Positions 17,367 through 26,556 of a stretch of DNA of 53,642 bases are shown here, piece by piece. The stretch spans positions 1 to 53,642 of the forward strand of contig JAGCLX010000055.1 of assembly GCA_017646785.1 (NCBI GenBank), read 5' to 3'. The notes under the pieces are model-generated. The model was not told the origin of the DNA, ran no database searches, and saw nothing but the letters and a program-made list of their open reading frames with translations. A program made the translations under genes and the position numbers. Source of the stretch: Alistipes sp. GTDB lineage: Bacteria; Bacteroidota; Bacteroidia; Bacteroidales; Rikenellaceae. Position 1 is the first letter of the stretch. Each line of letters begins with the position of its first letter.

Positions 17367-17448
17367 AGAGAGTTTAGAGAGATTAAGGATTTTAAAGAGA
17401 TAAAGTGTAGCGATAATCCCTAATCCCTCTAATTTCCCTAAATTCTCT
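17367..17448. repeat. Imperfect inverted repeat between pepT and nadE
   Basis: The left arm (17367-17391) begins AGAGAGTTTAGAGAGATTA. The right arm (17422-17448) is its near complement and ends CCCTAAATTCTCT. A short TAATCCC tandem lies beside the right arm. It could be a small interspersed palindrome or an unusual terminator for pepT. Confidence 0.55.
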
Positions 17449-17462
17449 ATTATCACAAGAAA

Positions 17463-18680
17463 TTACTCTGTCCAGATACGTGCAAGGTTGATAATTGTGT
17501 TGGTAGCCTTCTGCATGGTTGTCAACGATGCGTACTCATAGCGACCATGGAAGTTCATGCCACCAGTGAAGATGTTGGGGCAGGGAAGACCCATGAACGA
17601 AAGACGTGAACCGTCGGTACCACCACGAATGGGCTTAACCAAAGGCTTAACACCCGCCTCGATCATGGCGCGCTTAGCCTTCTCGATAACCTGTGGGTGT
17701 GGCTCAACCATCTTGCGCATGTTGTAGTACTGGTCCTTGAGTGTGAGTGTAAGCACCTTCTCGCCATACTTGCGCTGCAAGAAGTTCACTACATCCCACA
17801 TAAGCTGCTTCTTAGCCTCGAACTTCTCGGAGTCGTGGTCGCGGATGATGTAGCTAATCTCCGCCTCCTCAACGCTACCCTTGATGCCTACGCAGTGGAA
17901 GAAGCCCTCGTAGTTCTCGGTGAACTGTGGACGCTCGTTAGCGGGGAGAAGGGCGTTGAGTTCTGTTGCGATGTCGATGGCATTGATCATCTTGTTCTTT
18001 GCCATGCCTGGGTGTACGTTGCGACCTGCGATAGCGATCTTAGCACCTGCAGCGTTGAAGTTCTCATACTCCAACTCACCCTCCATGCCACCATCCATGG
18101 TGTATGCGAAGTCGGCAGCGAACTTCTTAACATCGAAGTAGTCTACGCCACGACCAATCTCCTCATCAGGAGTGAAGCCTACTCTAATTTTGCCGTGTGG
18201 CACCTCGGGGTGTGCCACGAGCCACTCCATAGCGGTTACGATCTCTGCAACGCCAGCCTTGTCATCAGCACCGAGGAGTGTAGTACCATCGGTGTGGATG
18301 AGTGTGTGACCCTTGAAGAATGGCAACTCGGGGAACTCCTCAACGCGCAACCACACGTCGCCACCAAGCTTGATGTCGCGACCGTCGTAGTTCTCAACGA
18401 TGTGTGGCTTGACGTTAGCACCGCTCATATCGGGAGCAGTGTCTACGTGTGAGATAAAGCCGATAACTGGGGCATTCTCATAGCCCTTAGTTGCAGGGAG
18501 AGTACCCATAACATAGCCATACTCATCCATTGTCACCTCCTTGAGGCCGATTGTCTCGAGCTCCTCCTTGAGGTAGCGCAACAACACGAGCTGCTTCTCT
18601 GTTGAGGGGAACGAGGTGCTTGACTCGTCAGCCTGAGTGTCGAATGACACATATTTCAAAAATCTATCTTTCAAGTCCAT
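17463..18680 (-). CDS. pepT: Peptidase T (tripeptide aminopeptidase)
   Basis: Removes N-terminal residues from tripeptides in the cytosol. The 405-residue protein is full length for M20B. Zinc ligands and catalytic residues are visible in SHVDTAPDMSG (H78, D80), LLGADDKAG (D140), PDEEIGRG (E173/E174) and the late TGGMNFHGRYE His. The gene starts 48 bp after the OPT transporter on the same strand; transporter and peptidase form a plausible peptide uptake and breakdown pair. Confidence 0.96.
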   Translation of the reverse strand: MDLKDRFLKYVSFDTQADESSTSFPSTEKQLVLLRYLKEELETIGLKEVTMDEYGYVMGTLPATKGYENAPVIGFISHVDTAPDMSGANVKPHIVENYDGRDIKLGGDVWLRVEEFPELPFFKGHTLIHTDGTTLLGADDKAGVAEIVTAMEWLVAHPEVPHGKIRVGFTPDEEIGRGVDYFDVKKFAADFAYTMDGGMEGELEYENFNAAGAKIAIAGRNVHPGMAKNKMINAIDIATELNALLPANERPQFTENYEGFFHCVGIKGSVEEAEISYIIRDHDSEKFEAKKQLMWDVVNFLQRKYGEKVLTLTLKDQYYNMRKMVEPHPQVIEKAKRAMIEAGVKPLVKPIRGGTDGSRLSFMGLPCPNIFTGGMNFHGRYEYASLTTMQKATNTIINLARIWTE

Positions 18681-18728
18681 GATTATATCTTGTTTTAAGT
18701 TTATATCTTAGAGTTAGTTATGTGTGGA

Positions 18729-20726
18729 TTACTCGCCAATCTTTGCGCGGCGAGAGTGCCAGATGAAGTAAGCGATGATTGCCGCGTACATCGCGATGCC
18801 GAGGTATACTGCGCCCATAGACTTTGACCAGATGTCGAGCATCCAGTCAATACCTGCAAATGCGAGGATAGCACTTACAACGCCCATGAGAGCGCCACCA
18901 GCGATGAAGCCCGATGCGATGAGCGTACCGCGGTTGTTGTTTGCCTTTGCCTTCTCGGGGTTCTTGTGACGGTTGACAGCCCACGATACCAAACCGCCCA
19001 CTACGAGAGGAGCATTGAGGTTCATAGGGATGAACATACCGAGTGCGAAGGGCAATGCGGGAACGTTGATGAGTGTGAGCACGAGGATAAGACCTGCGCC
19101 GATGCCATAGAGCAACCATGGTGTCACACCACCCATCATCAAGGGCTGGATAACGGCTGCCATAGCGTTTGCCTGGGGAGCAACAAGAGCGTTCTCACCA
19201 GTGAAGCCATATGTCTCGTTCATGATGATCATGACGCCTGCAACGGTAGCGGCTGAAACGAATGTGCCGACGAACTTCCATGTCTGCTGCTTCTTGGGTG
19301 TTGTGCCGAGCCAGTAGCCCACCTTGAGGTCGGTGATGAAACCACCAGCCATTGACAACGCGGTACATACCACACCACCAATCACAAGAGCTGCAATCAT
19401 GCCTGACTCACCCTCCAATCCCACTGATACGAGTACCAATGATGAAAGAATCAAGGTCATCAAGGTCATACCCGATACGGGGTTAGATCCCACGATAGCG
19501 ATGGCATTAGCAGCAACTGTTGTGAAGAGGAATGCAATAACGAATACGATGGCCAATGCCACGATTGTCTGCATCCAGTTGCCAAGCACGCCAAACTGGA
19601 AGAATACGAGGGTTGCAACAAGCGCCGCGATGATGAACGAGAGGATAACCTTCATAGAGATGTCGCGCTGTGTGCGTGGCTCTGCGCCCTGTGCCTTCTT
19701 GCCCGAGAACTCGTTCTTTGCCAATACCAAGGCGCTCTTGATGATGCCCGCCTGGCGTACGATGCCGATAAGACCTGCCATGGCGATACCACCGATACCG
19801 ATAGGACGACCGATATACTGATAGAGGTTCTCAGGTGTGAAGATAAGTTCTGGGTTGTTGATGATGTTCACGTCGGTAATGCCGAGCATAGATACCAATG
19901 CTGCAGCATCCATAGCACCATCAAATGAGCCTACAAGGGGCACGATGAAGAACCATACGAGTGCTGAGCCAGCAGTGATGATCAGAGCATACTTCAAACC
20001 GATGATGTAACCCAAGCCGAGCACTGCAGCCGAGGTGTTGATGCCGAATGTGAGCTTAAGCTTCGAAGCGAGCGCTGCGCCCCAGCCCCACATCTTTGTT
20101 GAGAGGGCGGGAACCCAAGCACCAAATGTCGAAACGATGAAGTCGTAAAGACCACCGATAAGACCTGCTGCAACGAGAATCTTAGCCTGTGAGCCACCCT
20201 TCTCGCCAGATACGAGCACCTCGGTGGTTGCTGTAGCCTCGGGGAATGGGTACTTACCGTGCATCTCCTTAACGAAGTACTTGCGGAAGGGGATAAGTAG
20301 TACGATACCCAACACACCACCAAGGAGTGATGAGAGGAATACCTGATAGAAGTGAGCCTCAAGGCCGAGAATGTAGAGCGCGGGAAGTGTGAAGATGGCA
20401 CCCGCAACGATAACGCCCGATGAAGCACCAATAGACTGGATGATTACGTTCTGACCGAGCATGTTCTTCTTGCCACGCATCTGGCCAAGACCCACAGCGA
20501 TGATGGCGATGGGGATGGCGGCCTCGAATACCTGGCCAACCTTAAGTCCGAGGTATGCTGCCGCAGCTGAGAAGAGCACAGCCATGATGATACCGATAGA
20601 CACAGAGTAGGGAGTAACCTCGCGGGGCTGTGTGTTGGCGCCCATCACTGGCTGATACTCCTCACCCGCCTTAAGCTCGCGGTAGGCGTTCTCTGGAAGT
20701 GAAGTTTTGATCTGTTCCTGTTGCAT
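18729..20726 (-). CDS. OPT family oligopeptide transporter
   Basis: The 665-residue protein is built of roughly 14-16 hydrophobic helices. The first begins SVSIGIIMAVLFSAAAAYLGLKVGQ, a pattern typical of prokaryotic OPT proteins, and the Gly-rich KKNMLGQNVIIQSIGASSG follows. OPT carriers bring oligopeptides (or metal chelates) across the inner membrane by proton coupling. pepT directly downstream supports a peptide substrate. The promoter is at 20769-20798. Confidence 0.92.
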   Translation of the reverse strand: MQQEQIKTSLPENAYRELKAGEEYQPVMGANTQPREVTPYSVSIGIIMAVLFSAAAAYLGLKVGQVFEAAIPIAIIAVGLGQMRGKKNMLGQNVIIQSIGASSGVIVAGAIFTLPALYILGLEAHFYQVFLSSLLGGVLGIVLLIPFRKYFVKEMHGKYPFPEATATTEVLVSGEKGGSQAKILVAAGLIGGLYDFIVSTFGAWVPALSTKMWGWGAALASKLKLTFGINTSAAVLGLGYIIGLKYALIITAGSALVWFFIVPLVGSFDGAMDAAALVSMLGITDVNIINNPELIFTPENLYQYIGRPIGIGGIAMAGLIGIVRQAGIIKSALVLAKNEFSGKKAQGAEPRTQRDISMKVILSFIIAALVATLVFFQFGVLGNWMQTIVALAIVFVIAFLFTTVAANAIAIVGSNPVSGMTLMTLILSSLVLVSVGLEGESGMIAALVIGGVVCTALSMAGGFITDLKVGYWLGTTPKKQQTWKFVGTFVSAATVAGVMIIMNETYGFTGENALVAPQANAMAAVIQPLMMGGVTPWLLYGIGAGLILVLTLINVPALPFALGMFIPMNLNAPLVVGGLVSWAVNRHKNPEKAKANNNRGTLIASGFIAGGALMGVVSAILAFAGIDWMLDIWSKSMGAVYLGIAMYAAIIAYFIWHSRRAKIGE

Positions 20727-20768
20727 AGTTTTATGTTTGTTAGTAATTATTTACGCACATAATTCGTA

Positions 20769-20798
20769 CAAAGTTACTAAAAATATCAAAACCACAAA
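20769..20798 (-). promoter_or_regulatory. OPT-pepT promoter
   Basis: Minus strand TAACTTTG (20769-20776) with TTTG (20795-20798) 18 nt upstream. Confidence 0.6.
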
Positions 20799-20888
20799 AT
20801 TCTTGCGTATAAAAATAGGTGTGCAGATAGATCACATTATCTAATGTTGCTACATTTTAAACATCATAATCGCGCTATTTATCTGTTT

Positions 20889-20908
20889 TTCTTATACCTC
20901 AATAAGAA
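20889..20908. promoter_or_regulatory. Dyad in the divergent OPT/gpx intergenic region
   Basis: TTCTTAT (20889-20895) and ATAAGAA (20902-20908) form a perfect 7-bp inverted repeat around ACCTCA. It lies between the divergent OPT and glutathione peroxidase promoters. It might be an operator; no regulator can be named. A possible gpx -7 box, TATTTTTG, is at 20960-20967. Confidence 0.35.
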
Positions 20909-21024
20909 TATATTATGTAGAAAAATGCACACAAACGTATGCGATTAAATTTTTATAACTATTTTTGCACACGAATTGATAGGCAAAAAATAAAAGTAGA
21001 TAACCAATAAAACAATAATCAACC

Positions 21025-21621
21025 ATGAACATTAGAACTAAGAGCTGCTGTTGTAGCGTAAATAAGGACAATTCAACCAATATATACTCTTTTGAGGTGG
21101 GTGCGCAGGGTGGTAAAACACTAAAGCTCAGCGAACTTAAGGGTAAAGTTTTGCTAATTGTTAACACTGCCAGCAGGTGTGGCTTTACACCCCAGTACGC
21201 CGAGTTGGAGCAGCTCTATAAGAGCTATCACGAGAATGGTTTTGAAATTCTCGACTTCCCATGTAATCAGTTTGGTGGCCAGTCTCCTGAGGATGATGCC
21301 GAGAGAACAACATTCTGCCAGCTCAACTACGGCACTACATTCCCTCAACTCAAAAAGATTGAGGTGAATGGAGATAACGCATCGCCCCTATACAAGTGGC
21401 TTAAGGCCGAGCGTGGCTTTGATGGTTTCGACGAGGGCCATCCACTATCAGAGAAGCTGGATGAGATTTTACGCGCTGCCGATCCCGACTACGCACAGAA
21501 GCCCGACATCAAGTGGAACTTCACCAAGTTCCTTATTGATCGCAACGGCAAGGTTGTAGCCCGATTTGAGCCCACAGCCGATATGAAAAGGGTAGAAAAG
21601 GCTATTGAGAAGCTGCTATAA
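21025..21621 (+). CDS. Glutathione peroxidase-family thiol peroxidase
   Basis: Reduces peroxides. The 198-residue protein has the peroxidatic Cys52 in NTASRCGFTPQY, Gln82 in FPCNQFGGQ and Trp164-Asn165 in KWNFTKFLI, the full active-site set with Cys instead of Sec. Bacterial members usually draw electrons from thioredoxin. The N-terminus adds about 20 residues with a CCC cluster (8-10) of unknown meaning. Monocistronic, convergent with miaB. Confidence 0.93.
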   Translation: MNIRTKSCCCSVNKDNSTNIYSFEVGAQGGKTLKLSELKGKVLLIVNTASRCGFTPQYAELEQLYKSYHENGFEILDFPCNQFGGQSPEDDAERTTFCQLNYGTTFPQLKKIEVNGDNASPLYKWLKAERGFDGFDEGHPLSEKLDEILRAADPDYAQKPDIKWNFTKFLIDRNGKVVARFEPTADMKRVEKAIEKLL

Positions 21622-21642
21622 GAGTATCGTTTAATAAAAACG

Positions 21643-21676
21643 AAAAGTGGGTTGTCCAAAAGGGCAACCCACTTTT
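21643..21676. terminator. Bidirectional terminator between gpx and miaB
   Basis: A long stem, AAAAGTGGGTTG with CAACCCACTTTT, extended by TCC/GGG and capped by a short A loop. It has A-rich and T-rich flanks and lies between convergent genes. Confidence 0.85.
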
Positions 21677-21692
21677 ACTTATTTGTCATCAA

Positions 21693-23045
21693 CTACTCTA
21701 CAACCTCGCCAAAGAGCGTTGCACTTGAGCAGCCCGTAATGCGAACCTTAACGTAGTCACCAACCTTGAAGTTGTGGCGGTCAAAAACGACCATCTTATT
21801 TTGTGAGGTGCGACCCGATAGCTGCTCCTCACTGCGCTTAGATGTGCACTCAACAAGTATCTCGAACTCCTTGCCGATATCGCGCTTGTTACTCTCCTCA
21901 GAGAGTTTATTCTGCAAGTCGATAATCTCAGTCAGGCGGCGTGTCTTAACATCCTCTGGAATGTCGTCACCAAGGTTGCGCTGAGCGAATGTACCTGGGC
22001 GCTCCGAATACTTGAACATATAGGCGAAGTCATAGCCCACCTCTCGCATGAGAGAGAGTGTTGCCTCGTGCTCCTCCTCTGTCTCGTGCGCAAAGCCTGC
22101 GATGAGGTCGGTGGTGATAGCGCAATCGGGCATATAGCGACGTATAGCCTCAACGCGCTCTAAGTACCACTCACGCGTATATTTACGGTTCATGCGCTTG
22201 AGCATCTCTGTAGAGCCCGACTGTGCGGGGAGGTGTATAGCCTTGCAGATGTTGGGCATAGATGCCATGGTCTCAAGGAGCTTATCGCTGATGTCCTTTG
22301 GGTGTGATGTGGCAAAGCGAACACGCAACAGTGGCGAAATCTCAGCTACCTGCTTAAGCAACTCGGGGAAGTCTACATCTCCCGTGCGATAAGAGTTTAC
22401 ATTCTGGCCAAGAAGCGTCACCTCGCGGTAGCCATTCTCAAAGAGCGTGCGTGCCTCTGCTACGATGGTCTTAGCGTCACGGCTACGCTCGATGCCTCGT
22501 GTATATGGAACTACGCAGTATGAGCAGTAGTTGTTACAGCCACGCATGATGGCGATAAAGGCGCTCACGCCATTTCTGTCGAGGCGCACGGGTGCAATCT
22601 CTGCGTAGGTCTCCTCTTTTGATAGCTCCACGTTGACGCCTGTTGAGCCTGCATCAACCTCACGTACAAGGCGTGGGAGGTCGCGGTATGAGTCGGGGCC
22701 AGCAACGATATCTACACCTGTGCCACCCTTAGTGAGCTCTTCCTTCAAACGCTCAGCCATACAGCCAATAATACCGATGATGAGCGAAGGCTTCTTTTTG
22801 CGCATGTGGCGCATCTCGCTGAGGCGACCCCAGATGCGTTGCTCGGCATTATCGCGGATAGAGCAGGTGTTTATAAGCACGATGTCAGCCTCCTCAAGGC
22901 TCTCGGTGTAGCGGAAGCCCTCCTGCTGCATGATTGATACCACGATCTCTGAGTCGCCGACGTTCATCTGGCAGCCGTATGTCTCGATGTATAGCTTACG
23001 GCCGCTACCAGTGAGTGGTCGTAAATTATTGATGTTTACATTCAT
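21693..23045 (-). CDS. miaB: tRNA-2-methylthio-N6-dimethylallyladenosine synthase
   Basis: A radical-SAM methylthiotransferase acting at tRNA position 37. The 450-residue protein has the first [4Fe-4S] cluster ligands C25, C61 and C95 (YGCQMN, NTCSIRDNA, IGCMAERL). The radical-SAM CxxxCxxC is at C170, C174 and C177 (RGCNNYCSYCVVPYTRG), and a C-terminal TRAM-like region (VECTSKRSEEQLSGRT) closes it. It lies 60 bp after the YitT gene on the same strand, with a 10-bp hairpin (23064-23090) between them. Confidence 0.97.
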   Translation of the reverse strand: MNVNINNLRPLTGSGRKLYIETYGCQMNVGDSEIVVSIMQQEGFRYTESLEEADIVLINTCSIRDNAEQRIWGRLSEMRHMRKKKPSLIIGIIGCMAERLKEELTKGGTGVDIVAGPDSYRDLPRLVREVDAGSTGVNVELSKEETYAEIAPVRLDRNGVSAFIAIMRGCNNYCSYCVVPYTRGIERSRDAKTIVAEARTLFENGYREVTLLGQNVNSYRTGDVDFPELLKQVAEISPLLRVRFATSHPKDISDKLLETMASMPNICKAIHLPAQSGSTEMLKRMNRKYTREWYLERVEAIRRYMPDCAITTDLIAGFAHETEEEHEATLSLMREVGYDFAYMFKYSERPGTFAQRNLGDDIPEDVKTRRLTEIIDLQNKLSEESNKRDIGKEFEILVECTSKRSEEQLSGRTSQNKMVVFDRHNFKVGDYVKVRITGCSSATLFGEVVE

Positions 23046-23063
23046 AACAATATAAGAGTATTT

Positions 23064-23090
23064 GGGCTACGAAACGATGCTTCGTAGCCC
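23064..23090 (-). terminator. Hairpin between YitT gene and miaB
   Basis: GGGCTACGAA (23064-23073) pairs with TTCGTAGCCC (23081-23090), loop of 7. No real T-run follows on the minus strand, so it may only attenuate or stabilise. Confidence 0.4.
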
Positions 23091-23105
23091 TTTATTGTAT
23101 CAAAC

Positions 23106-24125
23106 TTACTCAGTTGGCATTGCATCCTCCTCGGGGAATGGCTTAAAGCCCTGACCGAAGGTGTCGTATGCGTCTGTCACAACCACGAATGCTCGAGGAT
23201 CAAACTCCTTAATCTTCTGCTGTACGTTGCGAACCTCGCGACGGCTAACAACGAGGAAGATCATCTCCTTGTCATCGTATGTATACATGCCCTGAGCCTT
23301 GAGGTAGGTACCACCGCGGTTGAGCTCCTTGAGTATGTAGTCGCGCATAGCGTTAGAGTGCTCGTTGCAGATGATGTAAAGAAGCTTGTCGCGAGAAGCA
23401 CCGTCAATAGTATAACCTAAAACCTTGGCATTTACGAAGATACATACACCAGAGTAGAGTGACAAAAGAAGACCTGCACCCTCCTTGCCATCGGGTAGAC
23501 CAACGCCAAAGCCGATAACAACAAGACCACTCAATACGATAAGAGCATCCGAGAGGAGCACGCCGTTAGCGAACTTCATCTTAGCGAACTTATGCAAGAG
23601 CATGCCGGTGATGTCTGTGCCACCTGTAGCTGCGTTGTTGCGAATTACAATACCCACGCCGACACCGCTCAAGCAACCACCGATGATGGCAGCCAAGAGG
23701 AGGTGGTCAGAGAGGTTGATATATCCATTGAGAAGCAATGCGGGGTCGAGAGCCTCAATAGCCTCAGCATTGGGATATACGAGGTAGTCGAGAAGGTTCA
23801 TTATACCAGGTGTAACAAACGACGCGAAAATGGTACGACCGCCCAGCTTGCCACCAAATATGAGTATCGCTGTGAGGATAAGTGGTACATCAAACATATA
23901 ACCGAATGTACCTACCTGAATTGATGGGAATAGGTTGTGGAGCACGAGTGCAAGACCGTAGATACCACCGGGAACAAGGTCATAGGGGTTGATAAAGACA
24001 ACGAATGCGAGGGCTACGAGGAAGCAACCTAAGATAATTTGGCCCATCGAGAACCACCAACGCCAGTCTGTAACAGACTCTTTAGCAGACACTGCCAGGT
24101 TGGTTAAGTTTAAATTCATTTTCAT
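23106..24125 (-). CDS. YitT family membrane protein (DUF161 + DUF2179)
   Basis: From ATG 24125 (ATG 24119 also possible) the protein has 339 residues. Several membrane helices (MGQIILGCFLVALAFVVFI and others) match the YitT core. A cytosolic DUF2179 domain lies at the C-terminus (GGTYLKAQGMYTYDDKEMIFLVVS). Function is unknown; transporter roles have been suggested for relatives. A longer frame to 24164 would overlap the predicted promoter (-7 box TACATTTG on the minus strand, 24154-24161), which rules it out. Confidence 0.9.
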   Translation of the reverse strand: MKMNLNLTNLAVSAKESVTDWRWWFSMGQIILGCFLVALAFVVFINPYDLVPGGIYGLALVLHNLFPSIQVGTFGYMFDVPLILTAILIFGGKLGGRTIFASFVTPGIMNLLDYLVYPNAEAIEALDPALLLNGYINLSDHLLLAAIIGGCLSGVGVGIVIRNNAATGGTDITGMLLHKFAKMKFANGVLLSDALIVLSGLVVIGFGVGLPDGKEGAGLLLSLYSGVCIFVNAKVLGYTIDGASRDKLLYIICNEHSNAMRDYILKELNRGGTYLKAQGMYTYDDKEMIFLVVSRREVRNVQQKIKEFDPRAFVVVTDAYDTFGQGFKPFPEEDAMPTE

Positions 24126-24153
24126 AAATATGCAATTATGTAGTTTTAGAAAA

Positions 24154-24183
24154 CAAATGTACACATTTTTTTGAAAACTGCAA
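24154..24183 (-). promoter_or_regulatory. YitT gene promoter
   Basis: Minus strand TACATTTG (24154-24161) with TTG (24181-24183) 19 nt upstream. Confidence 0.55.
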
Positions 24184-24244
24184 TATCTTGTCTCTATTTT
24201 TTAAATTTGCCGACTCAGATTGACGAGCGATGAGCGCCGAGAAT

Positions 24245-24275
24245 TTTGCAAATAACGAAATTTGTTTTAACTTTG
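24245..24275 (+). promoter_or_regulatory. plsY promoter
   Basis: TTTG (24245-24248), 19 nt, TAACTTTG (24268-24275). It matches the Bacteroidota consensus in both boxes and in spacing. Confidence 0.7.
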
Positions 24276-24338
24276 TGTTGTTTGTCGAGAATTTGTTGCT
24301 TTGTAATTCTCGGCTATAACCCTAAAACTTAGTGGATT

Positions 24339-25022
24339 ATGCAAGATTGGACATTGACAACTTGGATTATTGTTGTTACAATTATTATTGCAGCATACTT
24401 GCTCGGATCTATACCCAGTGCTGTGTGGATAGGTAAGAAGTACTATGGCATAGATATTCGCGAACACGGCTCTAAAAATGCAGGTACGACAAACATGCTG
24501 CGCGTGCTTGGTAAGCGTGCTGCTGCGCCTGTGTTTATCATCGACTACCTTAAGGGTTATGTCGCTGTGTTGCTGACGGGTCTTGCCCCTGTGAGCGAGG
24601 CGTGGGATATCAACCTTCGACTTATCGCCACGGTTGCTGTTGTGTTGGGTCACATCTTCCCCATCTTTGCTAACTTCAGAGGTGGTAAGGGCGTTGCCAC
24701 AATCCTTGGTGCTGGAACTGGTATATACACCCCCATTTTGTTGCTCTGCTTCGGCGTGTGGTGCTTTGTTTTTGCTGTGTGGCACTATGTGTCGCTGGCA
24801 TCTATGGTGGCAGGCTGTTGCTACCCATTCTTCACTACGATTTTTATGACTATGTCATACGACCCTGCAACACCATTTAAGAGTATCCCATTTATCATAT
24901 TCTCATGGTTGGTGGCTGTGATGCTCGTGTGGACACATCGCAAGAATATATCTCGATTGCGTGATGGAACCGAGTCTAAAATATTCTTGTGGGGTAATGA
25001 TGACAGTTCGAGCCTTTTTTAA
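24339..25022 (+). CDS. plsY: Acyl-phosphate:glycerol-3-phosphate acyltransferase
   Basis: First acylation step of phospholipid synthesis, in the inner membrane. The 227-residue polytopic protein has the three PlsY motifs: LLGSIPSAVW near the first helix, HGSKNAGTTNMLR in the first loop, and FRGGKGVAT later. Length is slightly above average. It lies 21 bp before the M64 peptidase gene, so the two may share the transcript. Confidence 0.94.
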   Translation: MQDWTLTTWIIVVTIIIAAYLLGSIPSAVWIGKKYYGIDIREHGSKNAGTTNMLRVLGKRAAAPVFIIDYLKGYVAVLLTGLAPVSEAWDINLRLIATVAVVLGHIFPIFANFRGGKGVATILGAGTGIYTPILLLCFGVWCFVFAVWHYVSLASMVAGCCYPFFTTIFMTMSYDPATPFKSIPFIIFSWLVAVMLVWTHRKNISRLRDGTESKIFLWGNDDSSSLF

Positions 25023-25043
25023 TTCATATAAAACATTTATACA

Positions 25044-26333
25044 ATGAAGAGGATTATATCTTTTTTGGTAGCTTTGGTAGCTACACTCCCAGTATATGCA
25101 CAGGAGTTTGATGTCTATTTCGACGATGCAACATTGCGTATAGACTATACGTTTGTGGGCAATGCCTCTAATCAGTGTGTCGCGTTGCGCGATATGAGCT
25201 CGATGGAGGGTTGGTGGGGACGTCGCGTTAACCTCGACGATGTGCCATTAGAGGGTAATGGCGACCTTACGCTTTATGATGACACAACGAAGACCGTGTT
25301 GTACAAGACTTCATTCTCGTCACTCTTCCAGGAGTGGATAACTACGCCCGAGGCACAAACCATTACTAAGAGCTTTGAGTTTACGCTCTTGGTGCCAATG
25401 CCTAAGAGCAGTGTAGTGGCTAAGATCGTATTGCGCGATAACACAGGTAAGGAGAGCGTGCTTGAGCATGTTGTAGATCCTAACGATGCTCTCATTCGTG
25501 ATCGCTCAAATCAGCAACCACTACCTTATGAATACATGCACAAGGGTGGCGATTCAAAGGAGTGTATCGATGTTGTGATACTCGCCGAGGGATATACAGC
25601 GGCGGAGATGGATCTATTTATGGAGGATGCCATGATTACCACAACGGAGATTTTGTCGTATGAGCCATTCAAGAGCCACAAGGAGAAATTTAATTTTATC
25701 GCTATAAAAACGCCCTCTGTCGATACCAATGTCAGTGTACCTCAGGATGAGGCGTGGCGCGATACGGCTGTTGGCTCAAACTTTATGACCTTCTATATGC
25801 CTCGATACCTTACATCGGGAGAGGTCTATGCGATGTATGACTTGGCTACTAATATCCCTTGTGAGCACTTTATAATTCTTGCTAACACAGATACATATGG
25901 CGGTGGCGGTATATATAACTCATATACCCTCACTACAGCACACCATCCCATGTTCCGACCAGTAGTGGTGCATGAGTTTGGTCACTCATTTGGTGGTTTG
26001 GGCGATGAGTATTTCTACGATAATGCCGACGACAACGATGAGATGCACTCACTCTTGCATGAGCCATGGGAGCCTAATATCACTACACTTGTCGATTTCG
26101 ACTCTAAGTGGGCAGATATGGTTGCTGAGGGTGTGGAGATTCCAACGGCGGTAACCGAGGAGCGTTCTGAGAACTATGTTGTAGGCGTTTATGAGGGTGG
26201 TGGCTATCGTTCGAAGGGTATCTATCGTCCTGTGGATGTGTGTCGCATGCGTAACAATACCGCGGAGCGCTTCTGTCCCGTGTGTGAGAGAGCGTTGGAG
26301 CGAGTTATCCTTCATCAGACGGTGAATAAGTAA
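25044..26333 (+). CDS. Secreted M64 (IgA-peptidase family) metallopeptidase
   Basis: 429 residues with an N-terminal signal peptide (MKRIISFLVALVATLPVYA, cut before QEF). A beta-rich N-terminal domain comes first, then the M64 catalytic domain. The zinc motif is HEFGHSFGGLGDEY (H310, E311, H314), and the CPVCERAL segment closes the domain. M64 is named after a Clostridium ramosum IgA-cleaving protease. Bacteroidales members are common in the gut but their substrates are mostly unknown, so IgA cleavage is only a possibility. No membrane anchor is seen. A terminator hairpin follows (26366-26414). Confidence 0.9.
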   Translation: MKRIISFLVALVATLPVYAQEFDVYFDDATLRIDYTFVGNASNQCVALRDMSSMEGWWGRRVNLDDVPLEGNGDLTLYDDTTKTVLYKTSFSSLFQEWITTPEAQTITKSFEFTLLVPMPKSSVVAKIVLRDNTGKESVLEHVVDPNDALIRDRSNQQPLPYEYMHKGGDSKECIDVVILAEGYTAAEMDLFMEDAMITTTEILSYEPFKSHKEKFNFIAIKTPSVDTNVSVPQDEAWRDTAVGSNFMTFYMPRYLTSGEVYAMYDLATNIPCEHFIILANTDTYGGGGIYNSYTLTTAHHPMFRPVVVHEFGHSFGGLGDEYFYDNADDNDEMHSLLHEPWEPNITTLVDFDSKWADMVAEGVEIPTAVTEERSENYVVGVYEGGGYRSKGIYRPVDVCRMRNNTAERFCPVCERALERVILHQTVNK

Positions 26334-26365
26334 TAGGGTGGCGCCTAGAGCGCTGTAATGTTTTG

Positions 26366-26414
26366 AGGAGCGAAAGAGGTTAATCCAGTGGATTTCTCTT
26401 TCGCTCCTTGTGTT
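26366..26414 (+). terminator. Terminator after the M64 peptidase gene
   Basis: AGGAGCGAAAGAG (26366-26378) pairs with CTCTTTCGCTCCT (26396-26408), with an inner AATCC/GGATT stem, then T-rich sequence. Confidence 0.8.
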
Positions 26415-26458
26415 TTGTGTGGCTCAGGCTCTTAAAAATCAACTTTTTTAGAAAAATG

Positions 26459-26490
26459 TTTGTTTTTTGGGGATATATTGCTTATATTTG
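26459..26490 (+). promoter_or_regulatory. Promoter of the triple-biotinyl carboxyltransferase
   Basis: TTTG (26459-26462), 20 nt, TATATTTG (26483-26490). The leader of about 60 nt is A-rich without a Shine-Dalgarno sequence. Confidence 0.65.
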
Positions 26491-26556
26491 TTATTCGAAT
26501 AAAATAACAACCTAAGACAACAACTAAAACTAACTAATAAACCTAATTAAACGACT

